Shown: piece after piece, positions 5,959 to 14,144 of the stretch
Layout: the number at the start of each line of letters is the position of its first letter
Position numbering within the stretch: the first letter of the stretch is position 1
Assembly: GCA_964610175.1 (NCBI GenBank)
Contig: CAZSVE010000061.1
Location: forward strand, 1-17,919
Length of the DNA: 17,919 nt
Direction: 5' to 3'
Source of the DNA: CAZSVE01 sp964610175
Lineage (GTDB): Bacteria; Pseudomonadota; Gammaproteobacteria; HK1
Position numbers and translations under genes: made by a program
The notes under the pieces: model-generated
Databases searched by the model: none
Told to the model about the DNA's origin: nothing
The model's input: only the letters and a program-made list of their open reading frames with translations

Positions 5959-8748
5959 ATGACTACCTCCCAAACCTTCTACATCACCGGTGGCACGTTG
6001 CCCGTCAACGCGCCGAGCTACGTGGAGCGCTGCGCCGACAACGAACTTTTTCAGACACTGAAATTAGGCGAATTCTGCTACGTGCTCACGAGCCGTCAGA
6101 TGGGCAAAAGTTCCCTGATGGTGCGCACCGCCGACCGGCTGCGGCGGGATGGCGTGGCGGTGGCAGTCTTGGATCTCACGGCCCTGGGGCGCAACCTCAC
6201 CTTGGAACAGTGGTACGATGGCCTGCTAAACCGCCTGGGCAGGCAACTTGGCCTGGAAGACGAGCTGGAGGCGTTCTGGCAGGCCCACGAGCGCCTCGGC
6301 CCCCTGCAACGAGTCATGCAGGCCCTACGCAGTGTCGTTCTGGAGAAGATCCAGGCACCGGTAGTGATCTTCGTGGACGAGATCGATGTGGTACGGAGCC
6401 TGCCTTTTTCCAGCGACGAATTCTTCGCCGCCATCCGGGAATTGTTCAATGCCCGCACCGAGTCGCCGGAACTGCACCGCCTGACCTTCTGCCTGTTGGG
6501 GGTCGCCACACCCTCGGATCTGATCCGAGACACCCGGCTGACTCCCTTCAACATCGGCAAACGCATCGAACTCGATGATTTTACCGCCGCCGAATCGGCC
6601 TTGCTGGCCCAGGGATTGGGCCGCGATCTGACTCAAGCGGCCAAGCTGTTGGAACGCATCTATCACTGGACGAATGGACACCCCTATCTCAGCCAGCGCC
6701 TGTGTCAGGCCATCGCGGCGAATGCCACTATTACCAACGCCGCAGGCGTGGATCGGGCATGCGAGGAGCTATTTCTCTCCAGCCGGGCACGGGAGAGGGA
6801 CGATAACCTGCTGTTCGTGCGCGAGCAGGTATTGCGTACCGATACCGATCACGCCGCGCTGTTGACACTGTATCGCCGAATACACACCAGCAAAAAGATC
6901 CCCGACGACGAGACCAATCCGCTCATCGATATCCTGCGTCTGGCGGGACTCGCGCGGGTGCATGAAAACCATCTACGGGTACGCAACCGGATCTATGGCC
7001 GCGCCTTCGATGGAGACTGGATCGACGCCAATATGCCCGACGCGGAAAGGCGCCGCCAAAGGGCCGCCTTCCGGCGCGGCCTGTTGCGTATGGGAATTGC
7101 CGCCGGAGTGGTGATTGCCTGCTTGATAGGCGGTGGTTGGTGGTATCTGGATGGCTATGCGTGGGAACACAAAGTCTATTACAACATCTTCTACGCCAAA
7201 CGCTTTGGCCTGCCCCAAGGCGTTGGCAAGCTCACGAAGAAACAGGTGCGCCACCGGGCGGTTTCACTACTATTTATCAGTCAGGGGCGAAAAAACCGGC
7301 CGCATACCATGATGGCCGTCAACTCCGCTGGGGAATGCACGCCCAGGCATAGGATCGGTACCTACTTGAAAGCAGTAGAAGATTGGGAGACTCAATCTCC
7401 AATGCGCGAGTGCCGCTGGGAATTCGCCCACGATAGCAAGGGCGATGTGGTATACGAAAAGGCCTTCAACAGAGAGGGTAAATTAGTCTGGGGCTTGGTC
7501 TATTCCCCGGATACGAAACCCGATAAGGCCTACGCCCATTATGTCGGTCCCGATGGCTATCCCATGCCCCAGAAAGGCGCCACGGCGGAATTCGTGGAGT
7601 TCACCTACTCAAAGGAGGGGTACGAGACCTTCACTCGTTATACCGACCGCGCTGGCGAACCCGCTACCGGCCCGGACAGGGCCTATGGCAGACGACAAAA
7701 ATACGATGACCGAGGCCTGGTTGTTGAAATGGTTCATCTCGATCCATCGGGCCAGCCCATAATTGATGAAGCGGGTAATATCGGATTTCGGAGGAAGTAT
7801 GATTCACTGGGAAATATTTTGGAGACTACGGTCTTCGATACGAAATTCGAACCTGCTTTGGCGAATGGTAGCTGGCATAAAAAAATACTAAGATTCGATG
7901 CCAACGGCAATCCAATTGAACAGGCGTTTTTCGATATCGATGGACAGCCGGTGTTGCACAAAAATGGCTACCACAAACAGACCGTCCGTTATGATGAGCA
8001 CGGCAATCGGATTGAATTGGCCTTTTTCGACATCGCCGGAAAACCGATACTACTTAAGGACGGTTATCACAAAGTCAGGCGCAAATATGATAACCGTGGT
8101 AATGAAATCGAAACCGCCCTCTTCGATACCGCCGGGAAACCTGTACTGCACAAGGATGGCTACCACAAATGGACCGCCCGCTACGACGAGCGCGGCAATC
8201 AGATTGAATCGGCCTCTTTCGACGCAACCGGGCAACCAAAAGCAAAACTCACATTTCGGAAAGACGGCACGAAATCTCAGCAAGTCATATTTACTTCGGA
8301 TGGCCACACATCAACGAAATACAATGAACGGGAGAAACGAATAGAAGAGAGTTACTTCGATACTAGCGGGAAACCGATGATGTTATTCGATGGTTATGGC
8401 TATCACAAAATAACCTTCCATGATGGCGAAGGCGGCAACCGGATCGAGGAACACTATTTCGACACAAAAGGACATCAACTCGTCCGATCCGGTATCACTG
8501 TGATTTCCATATTTCCCGATAGCCAAGGCGAAAAATTGGGGATTCAGCCGGGCGATGTGATCATCCAATACGATGGGCAGCGGTTCGCCGAGGTAGCTAC
8601 ATTCATCGCCCATAGAGAAACCGAGCCTGCCGACGGACCGAGCAAAATTCTGGAGGTCCAACGCGGCGCGGACAGACTGCAATTCAAAATAAAACCAGGA
8701 AAGATAGGGGTCGAGTTGCGTACTCGGTTCGCCACAGAAAGACCATAG
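5959..8748 (+). CDS. AAA_35-type NTPase with transmembrane helix, 32-residue repeats and C-terminal PDZ domain
   Basis: A 929-residue multidomain protein. Residues 8-350 are a textbook PF14516 (AAA_35) ATPase: GGTLPVNAPSYVER, Walker A SRQMGKSSL (45-53), Walker B VVIFVDEID (135-143), and the signature TPFNIG (195-200) leading to DDFT. A basic stretch precedes one predicted membrane helix at about 374-396. Residues 400-575 form an unassigned region. Residues 581-840 are tandem repeats of the form [RK]YDxxGNxIExxxFDxxGxP, exact period 32 for the first six. Residues 843-915 resemble a PDZ domain (SIFPDSQGEKLGIQPGDVII). The NTPase would be cytoplasmic and the repeats and PDZ periplasmic if the positive-inside rule holds. 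It begins 26 bases after the HEPN remnant and shares its NTPase family with the TIR protein. Function is unknown; a sensor or scaffold role is inference. Confidence 0.85.
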   Translation: MTTSQTFYITGGTLPVNAPSYVERCADNELFQTLKLGEFCYVLTSRQMGKSSLMVRTADRLRRDGVAVAVLDLTALGRNLTLEQWYDGLLNRLGRQLGLEDELEAFWQAHERLGPLQRVMQALRSVVLEKIQAPVVIFVDEIDVVRSLPFSSDEFFAAIRELFNARTESPELHRLTFCLLGVATPSDLIRDTRLTPFNIGKRIELDDFTAAESALLAQGLGRDLTQAAKLLERIYHWTNGHPYLSQRLCQAIAANATITNAAGVDRACEELFLSSRARERDDNLLFVREQVLRTDTDHAALLTLYRRIHTSKKIPDDETNPLIDILRLAGLARVHENHLRVRNRIYGRAFDGDWIDANMPDAERRRQRAAFRRGLLRMGIAAGVVIACLIGGGWWYLDGYAWEHKVYYNIFYAKRFGLPQGVGKLTKKQVRHRAVSLLFISQGRKNRPHTMMAVNSAGECTPRHRIGTYLKAVEDWETQSPMRECRWEFAHDSKGDVVYEKAFNREGKLVWGLVYSPDTKPDKAYAHYVGPDGYPMPQKGATAEFVEFTYSKEGYETFTRYTDRAGEPATGPDRAYGRRQKYDDRGLVVEMVHLDPSGQPIIDEAGNIGFRRKYDSLGNILETTVFDTKFEPALANGSWHKKILRFDANGNPIEQAFFDIDGQPVLHKNGYHKQTVRYDEHGNRIELAFFDIAGKPILLKDGYHKVRRKYDNRGNEIETALFDTAGKPVLHKDGYHKWTARYDERGNQIESASFDATGQPKAKLTFRKDGTKSQQVIFTSDGHTSTKYNEREKRIEESYFDTSGKPMMLFDGYGYHKITFHDGEGGNRIEEHYFDTKGHQLVRSGITVISIFPDSQGEKLGIQPGDVIIQYDGQRFAEVATFIAHRETEPADGPSKILEVQRGADRLQFKIKPGKIGVELRTRFATERP
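7699..8274 (+). repeat. In-frame tandem repeat of 96 bp (32 codons), six units
   Basis: Units begin at residues 581, 613, 645, 677, 709 and 741 of the NTPase-PDZ protein (bases 7699, 7795, 7891, 7987, 8083, 8179), an exact 96-base step. Units 3 to 5 are the most alike, each containing GYHK near the end; the sixth diverges in its second half. Two degenerate units (about 788-821 and 822-840) follow before the PDZ domain. The motif [RK]YDxxGN..FDxxG.P resembles degenerate repeats found in other bacterial surface or signalling proteins; no named family is claimed. Confidence 0.85.
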
Positions 8749-8896
8749 ATATCCCACTGCACGACGATACCGGGCGAACGATCAGCGGGCGAACGTTCGA
8801 CATGGTAATCAATGGCAATCCCCGAGGGAAAATTGCACACAGATCTCGAATTTCACATTTGTCTTCTACCGACCATTACGGGAGACCAATAAACCC

Positions 8897-10174
8897 TTGA
8901 GCGAGATTTCACTTGGTGTATTGCTGGGTACGCTGATCTTTTTGGTTTTCCTTTCCGCCTTCTTTTCCGGTTCGGAAACCAGCATGATGGCGCTGAACCG
9001 ATACCGCCTGCGGCATTTGGTGAAACAGGATCATCGGGCGGCAATCCGCACCATGGAGTTGCTGAAACGGCCGGATCGCCTCATCGGCCTCATCCTGCTG
9101 GGTAATAATTTCGTCAATCTGCTTGCCTCGGCCCTGGCAACGGTGATTGCCATCCGCATCTGGGGGGAGGCGGGTATTCCGCTGGCAACGCTGCTTTTGA
9201 CCGCCGTTATCCTGATCTTTGCCGAGGTCGCACCCAAGACGTTGGCGGTTCTTCATCCGGAGCGCATCGCCTTCCCTACCAGCTTCGTCCTGAAACCACT
9301 ACTCAAGGTATTTTATCCCGGCGTCTGGCTGGTCAATTGGATCGCCAATGGGTTATTACGACTAGTGGGCATCATGCCCAAAATGGATGAGGACAAACTT
9401 ACGAATGATGAACTGCGCACGGTGGTGAACGAAGCGGGGGCCTTGATCTCGAAGCGGCACAGGCAGATGCTGACAGGTATTTTGGATCTGGATAGGGTTA
9501 CCGTGGATGACATCATGATCCCTCGAAACGAGGTAGACGGGATCGATTTGGAAGATCCGGGAAAGGACATCCGGGAACACCTTCTGAGAACCCGCTACGC
9601 CCGCGTTCCGATTTATCGTGGTGATATCACGGATATCATCGGCATCATATACCTGCGTGAATTGCTCGCCAGAGTGCCATACGACGAAATCAAGCCCGAA
9701 CACCTGACTGCCTATGCGCGGGAGCCCTACTTCATTCCCGCCGGTACGCCGCTACACACGCAGCTTTTCAATTTTCAACGCCAGCGGCAACGCATAGGGC
9801 TGGTGGTCGATGAATATGGCGATATTCAGGGGTTGGTAACCCTGGAGGACATTCTGGAGGAGATTGTCGGTGAGTTTACGACCGATCCCATACCGATCCC
9901 CGATGTACATACTCAAACCGACGGCAGTTACCTTATCGATGGAAGCGCCACCATCCGGGATCTCAATCGAAGTATGCATTGGAATCTTCCGGCGGATGGT
10001 CCAAAGACATTGAACGGTTTGATTCTGGAGTACCTGGAGACGATCCCGGAGCCCGGTACCAGTATGCTCTTGTCAGGTTATCCCCTGGATATCATCCGAA
10101 CACGGGGACATGTGGTAAAAACCGTGCGGCTATATCCTAACAAACGAAGATCGGCTCCGGAGGAGAGAAGGTAG
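8897..10174 (+). CDS. corB: CorB-type CNNM/CBS membrane protein (HlyC/CorC family)
   Basis: A 425-residue protein with the complete CNNM-family plan. The membrane DUF21/CNNM domain (about 1-155) shows SGSETSMMALNRYRL (25-39), LGNNFVNLL (69-77) and FAEVAPKTLA (109-118). A CBS pair follows at about 200-325, ending VDEYGDIQGLVTLEDILEEI. The C-terminal CorC_HlyC domain spans about 335-412. Members are linked to magnesium or cobalt transport or efflux. The start is TTG at 8897, with GGAG at 8881-8884 twelve bases upstream; the first ATG lies inside the membrane domain at a conserved motif, so it cannot be the true start. In E. coli this gene (yfjD) directly follows ypjD. Here the TIR/MNT/NTPase block lies between them. 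Confidence 0.92.
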   Translation: MSEISLGVLLGTLIFLVFLSAFFSGSETSMMALNRYRLRHLVKQDHRAAIRTMELLKRPDRLIGLILLGNNFVNLLASALATVIAIRIWGEAGIPLATLLLTAVILIFAEVAPKTLAVLHPERIAFPTSFVLKPLLKVFYPGVWLVNWIANGLLRLVGIMPKMDEDKLTNDELRTVVNEAGALISKRHRQMLTGILDLDRVTVDDIMIPRNEVDGIDLEDPGKDIREHLLRTRYARVPIYRGDITDIIGIIYLRELLARVPYDEIKPEHLTAYAREPYFIPAGTPLHTQLFNFQRQRQRIGLVVDEYGDIQGLVTLEDILEEIVGEFTTDPIPIPDVHTQTDGSYLIDGSATIRDLNRSMHWNLPADGPKTLNGLILEYLETIPEPGTSMLLSGYPLDIIRTRGHVVKTVRLYPNKRRSAPEERR

Positions 10175-10371
10175 GGATTCGATTCATCAATAGGGTGGTA
10201 GGGTAGGCTATCATCGGCTGCGCCAGAAAAGAGATTTCCGACTCGATTCCTGAAATACCGAGTTCGATGTTCGACGATGTTCGAGACTCCCGCGGCACTT
10301 GAATCTCTGCGACAGACTCGAACATAGGGGCAAAGGGAACAAAAAGCGATACACTCGATCCTTATCGTCAC

Positions 10372-11697
10372 TTATTTCTCATACAGAAATGAGAAAACCT
10401 CTCGCGCATCTGCAATCTCATCGTAGTTCCAAAGCAATGTTTCGAGGGCATGAGAACGTTCTTTCCGAAGGCTGTCACCGACAAGCCAGCGGAATTTCTC
10501 CTGAAGTTCTTCGTCCGTAGCGGGAACATCTGCCACATCCCAAGGAGCGAAAACCAATCCCGAGTCCAAAGTAGTCCCGTCGCTTAAATCAAGTGCAACG
10601 TGTGCAGTCTGTTTTTGTGGGAATCTTTTATTGCATTCCTCATCCTCTTTCAGCTCGATAGTGTCCGCTAATCGGAGAATCTTGGGATCATCGAGTACTG
10701 ATCCACTCAATTCCGAAAGACCTAAACGGCCATGAAATACCGCAGCGGCTACCGGAAAAGGCAATGAGTATTGGGCCTGTTCGGTATTTTTTGGCTGGCG
10801 ATTGTCAAGGTGCGTCGCCTCCCGGAAGGTAAATACACGAATTTTACGTATCTTTTCAGGAGATATCCGATGTTCCTCAATCAGTTTCAATACGCCGGTA
10901 ATCGCGGGTTGTACCCAGTGACAGACGGCATAGCGCTTAAAATCTTGTTGTAGAATCAACCAATTATCCCCAATATCCTCCCAAATCGAATGTTGCTCTT
11001 CCGATTCCATTGTGATCGCCGGCGCGCCGGTGAAGCCAAGGGATGCCATCCATGCCGCAGTCAATCCCACCATGGCTCCCCAACCGGAACCATCCTTGAC
11101 CATCGTCGGATGATCGACGCAACGCATGATCTGTGATCGCGGTCCATGGTATTCGGCAATCCCAAGGGCATGACGGGTACTTTCCGTGTCGAGTTTCAAA
11201 TACCGGGCAGCAACAGCCGCGCATCCCAAGGCATTCCATGCACCGGAAGAATGATAATCACAGTCAGTCTCATGTAATGCCAGACCAGCTCTAGTGGCAA
11301 TTTCATACCCAACCACGATGGAGGCCAACAGATCTTGTCCCGAAAACTGCTGCTTGCCCTGCTCCACCATGGCAAGTGCCACAGGAATAACGGAGACACC
11401 AATATGCCCTTTGACTATATTACAGTTATCGTGAATGTCCAAGGCATCTATCGTCATTCCATGGGCAAGCACGGACCCGGCTGCAGAGACTTGGCGACCG
11501 TCCAACCAAAGCCGATTATTTTTCCCACTATGCATTCCGGCGACGAAGTCATACGCAATTTGCGATAACTTCGTTTGTCTTGCCGCAATAGCACAACCAA
11601 TGGTATCCAAAAAACAACGTTTAGCCTGACGGTGAACCGGTTCCGGAAGGTCAGACCACTTTCGTTCATGAATAAATGAAACGACTTGGTATCTCAT
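10372..11697 (-). CDS. MmgE/PrpD family protein
   Basis: A 441-residue member of the MmgE/PrpD family, which includes 2-methylcitrate dehydratase and cis-aconitate decarboxylase. Family landmarks seen are CFLDTIGCAIA (28-38), DALDIHDN (84-91), HIGVSVIPVALAM (98-110), the MVKDGSGWGAMVGLTAA segment (199-215), FKRYAVCHWVQPA (253-265) and AQYSLPFPVAAAV. The usual HPG/HPS near residue 98 reads HIG, so the exact substrate is uncertain and it should not be called PrpD on this evidence. An in-frame TAA sits seven codons upstream of the ATG, so the start is close to fixed even though no Shine-Dalgarno stands out. It lies downstream of sucCD on the same strand but 372 bases away, so cotranscription is uncertain. 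It is convergent with corB. Confidence 0.88.
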   Translation of the reverse strand: MRYQVVSFIHERKWSDLPEPVHRQAKRCFLDTIGCAIAARQTKLSQIAYDFVAGMHSGKNNRLWLDGRQVSAAGSVLAHGMTIDALDIHDNCNIVKGHIGVSVIPVALAMVEQGKQQFSGQDLLASIVVGYEIATRAGLALHETDCDYHSSGAWNALGCAAVAARYLKLDTESTRHALGIAEYHGPRSQIMRCVDHPTMVKDGSGWGAMVGLTAAWMASLGFTGAPAITMESEEQHSIWEDIGDNWLILQQDFKRYAVCHWVQPAITGVLKLIEEHRISPEKIRKIRVFTFREATHLDNRQPKNTEQAQYSLPFPVAAAVFHGRLGLSELSGSVLDDPKILRLADTIELKEDEECNKRFPQKQTAHVALDLSDGTTLDSGLVFAPWDVADVPATDEELQEKFRWLVGDSLRKERSHALETLLWNYDEIADAREVFSFLYEK

Positions 11698-12069
11698 GAG
11701 GGTAAGGATATTCCATTAAAAGAGTGGAGAGTAACCGCGAACTTCAATAAATCCAATGAGTCAAGACGGCCATCGATGACAACGAAAACGAGAACATGTT
11801 GGCGCTTCGCACCAAGACCGAGAGGGGATAGAACTTGGTTCGCGGCCCGGATCGTTCAGTATCCTTGTTTTTCCGATACTCAAAAATGACGACAGGATGC
11901 GGATTCACCGGAGACGAACCCGCGCAGATCATTTTTTCGGATCGGAGGTGATCCTGGCTTGCATTGGGATCGGAATCGAATTGGCCTTTATCGATCCCGA
12001 TCCCAACGATTCCAAGTGGTAGGTAAATTGAATCCTTGCGGAAAATACCAAGGATGATGATGCGCGGTG
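11698..12069. other. Intergenic region between sucD and the MmgE/PrpD gene
   Basis: No gene is supported in these 372 bases; small open frames on both strands look like chance. It contains a strong hairpin at 11964-12006 (listed separately), a 6-bp inverted repeat AGTATC/GATACT at 11858-11880 and an ACCAAG/CTTGGT pair near 11813-11840. The promoter of the MmgE/PrpD gene is presumably here but could not be placed. Confidence 0.5.
11964..12006 (-). terminator. Strong hairpin downstream of sucD, possible transcription end
   Basis: TTGGGATCGG (11964-11973) pairs perfectly with CCGATCCCAA (11997-12006). After one mismatch, ATCGA (11975-11979) pairs with TCGAT (11991-11995), leaving an 11-base loop. 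The hairpin lies about 60 bases past the sucD stop on the transcript side. No T-run follows on the minus strand, so it is not a canonical intrinsic terminator. It could instead be an RNA-stabilising or processing structure, or part of a repeat element. Confidence 0.4.
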
Positions 12070-12945
12070 CTAGGCACCAAGCCGATCGAGAATCGCCTCT
12101 CCCATTTCGGCTGGCGATCGAACGGTGCGAACCCCAGCGGACTCCAATGCCTCGAATTTCGCATCAGCGGTCCCCTTGCCACCTGAAATAATGGCCCCGG
12201 CGTGTCCCATGCGCCTACCTGGAGGTGCGGTTACACCAGCGATATAGGCAACAACAGGCTTGCTGACATTCTGCTTGATGAATTCCGCCGCGTCTTCTTC
12301 GGCACTGCCACCAATCTCGCCGACCATGATGATACCTTTCGTCTTATCATCTTCCTGAAAACCCGCAAGACAATCGATGAAGTTGGTACCGTTCAGCGGA
12401 TCACCACCGATACCGACACAGGTGCTTTGCCCCAAACCTACCACTGTGGTCTGGTGAACGGCCTCATAGGTCAAGGTACCGGAACGGGAGACAACGCCGA
12501 CACTCCCCGGCTTATGGATATGCCCGGGCATAATCCCGATCTTGCATTCCCCCGGAGTGATGACGCCTGGGCAGTTGGGGCCCACGAGGCGAGTATTCGG
12601 ATAATTGGCCAGTGTAGCCTTTACCGTCAACATATCCAGTACGGGTATCCCTTCCGTAATACATACCACAATACCGATACCCGCGTCGGCGGCCTCCAAT
12701 ATGGTGTCACCGGCAAAACCAGGCGGCACATAAACAACACTTGCAGTGGCGCCCGTCTTCTTTACGGCATCATGCACGGTGTCGAAAACCGGGAGCCCGA
12801 GATGGGTTTGTCCCCCTCTACCGGGTGTTACGCCTCCCACGATATTGGTGCCGTAGGCAAGGGCCTGTTCCGTATGAAAGGTACCCTGTTTTCCCGTGAA
12901 CCCTTGAACGATTACCTTGGTATTCTTATCAACAAAAATGCTCAT
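12070..12945 (-). CDS. sucD: Succinyl-CoA synthetase alpha subunit
   Basis: A 291-residue protein of normal length for SucD. With SucC it interconverts succinyl-CoA and succinate while making ATP or GTP in the TCA cycle. The CoA-binding N-terminus reads VIVQGFTGKQGTFHTEQAL (11-29). The conserved VGPNCPGVITPGECKIGIMP is at 121-140. The phosphorylated histidine is His248 in RRMGHAGAIISGG. The ATG at 12945 is preceded by AGGG eight bases upstream. It follows sucC after 35 bases, a clear two-gene operon. The relative MtkB (malate-CoA ligase) is an alternative, but length and motifs fit SucD and nothing in the neighbourhood suggests the serine cycle. Confidence 0.96.
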   Translation of the reverse strand: MSIFVDKNTKVIVQGFTGKQGTFHTEQALAYGTNIVGGVTPGRGGQTHLGLPVFDTVHDAVKKTGATASVVYVPPGFAGDTILEAADAGIGIVVCITEGIPVLDMLTVKATLANYPNTRLVGPNCPGVITPGECKIGIMPGHIHKPGSVGVVSRSGTLTYEAVHQTTVVGLGQSTCVGIGGDPLNGTNFIDCLAGFQEDDKTKGIIMVGEIGGSAEEDAAEFIKQNVSKPVVAYIAGVTAPPGRRMGHAGAIISGGKGTADAKFEALESAGVRTVRSPAEMGEAILDRLGA

Positions 12946-12980
12946 GTTTTTACCCTGTAAGGTTACAGCCCACCTTGACG

Positions 12981-14144
12981 TTAAACGATCGCGACAACTT
13001 TCTTGGCCGCATCGGCAAAACCACTGGCGCTAGTCAGGTTCAGCCCACTATCATCCAGCAATTTCCGGCCCTGTTCCACGTTGGTCCCTTCCAGGCGCAC
13101 CACGATAGGCACTTCCACATGAACATCCTTCACCGCGGTAATGATCCCTTCGGCGATCACATCACAGCGCACGATGCCACCGAAGATATTCACCAAGATA
13201 GCTTTCACGTTATCGTCGGACAGGATGATCTTGAAGGCCTCGGTAACCCGCTCGGGGGTAGCTGTTCCACCCACATCCAGGAAATTCGCGGGTTCTCCAC
13301 CAAAGAGCTTGATGATATCCATGGTAGCCATGGCGAGCCCTGCCCCATTGACCATACAGGCGATATTTCCATCCAAGGGGATATAGCTCAAATCCCACTT
13401 CTTGGCCCGGGTTTCCCGCTCATCCTCCTGGCTGGCATCATCCATGGCCGCCAACTTCGAATGACGAAATAGCCCATTGCTGTCGGTGGTAATCTTGGCA
13501 TCCAGGCAGATAAGATCGCCCGAAGGCGTTACCACCAAGGGATTGATTTCTACGAGGCTCAAGTCCTGTTCCAGGAACAACTTGTAAAAGCCATGCAGCA
13601 TCTTGCCAAGTTGTTTGCGTTGCTCGGCATCCAACCCCAAGACAAAGCCTACCCTGCGGATTTCGTAACCCTGCAGTCCGGCCGATGGGTTTATGAACAC
13701 CGTGGCGATCTTATCCGGCTCCGTGGCGGCAACTTCTTCGATATTCATGCCGCCGGCGGCGGAAGCGATAATGGCGATACGCCCTCTTCCCCGGTCCACG
13801 AGCATGCTGAGATAAAGCTCGCGATCGATATCCACGGTTTCCGTCACCAATACCGAGTTTACCGGTTGGCCGGCGGCCGTGGTCTGTTTGGTAACCAGGC
13901 GGGTTCCGATAAGGGATTCGGTAATCTCCTTTACCTCATCCGGGGTCTTCGCCATCTTTATGCCACCGACCTTACCGCGTCCACCAGCGTGCACCTGGGC
14001 TTTGACCATCCAGCTGTTTCCGCCAATTGCCTTGGCCCTTTCTTTCGCCTCATCACCGGAACGCGAGGCATCCCCACCGCCTCCCTGAACTTGAGCACCG
14101 AAACCAGCCAAGAGTTGTTTTGCTTGATATTCATGCAGGTTCAT
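12981..14144 (-). CDS. sucC: Succinyl-CoA synthetase beta subunit (ADP/GDP-forming)
   Basis: A 387-residue protein of the usual SucC length. The ATP-grasp domain begins MNLHEYQAKQLL and contains WMVKAQVHAGGRGKVGG (45-61). The C-terminal CoA-ligase domain contains VNGAGLAMATMDIIKLFGG and VNIFGGIVRCDVIAEGI, the standard signatures near the subunit interface and active site. Nucleotide specificity (ADP or GDP) cannot be decided by eye. It is the first gene of sucC-sucD. The promoter should lie in 14145-14842, but no convincing -10/-35 pair was found, and the Shine-Dalgarno before the ATG is weak. Confidence 0.96.
   Translation of the reverse strand: MNLHEYQAKQLLAGFGAQVQGGGGDASRSGDEAKERAKAIGGNSWMVKAQVHAGGRGKVGGIKMAKTPDEVKEITESLIGTRLVTKQTTAAGQPVNSVLVTETVDIDRELYLSMLVDRGRGRIAIIASAAGGMNIEEVAATEPDKIATVFINPSAGLQGYEIRRVGFVLGLDAEQRKQLGKMLHGFYKLFLEQDLSLVEINPLVVTPSGDLICLDAKITTDSNGLFRHSKLAAMDDASQEDERETRAKKWDLSYIPLDGNIACMVNGAGLAMATMDIIKLFGGEPANFLDVGGTATPERVTEAFKIILSDDNVKAILVNIFGGIVRCDVIAEGIITAVKDVHVEVPIVVRLEGTNVEQGRKLLDDSGLNLTSASGFADAAKKVVAIV

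Noticed and set aside
10279..10322. GTTCGAG/CTCGAAC inverted repeat between corB and the MmgE/PrpD gene
   Set aside because: Only 7 bp with a loop of about 30 and no T-run; too weak to call a terminator.
12202..12960. 252-codon plus-strand frame opposite sucD
   Set aside because: Shadow frame of a well-supported conserved gene.
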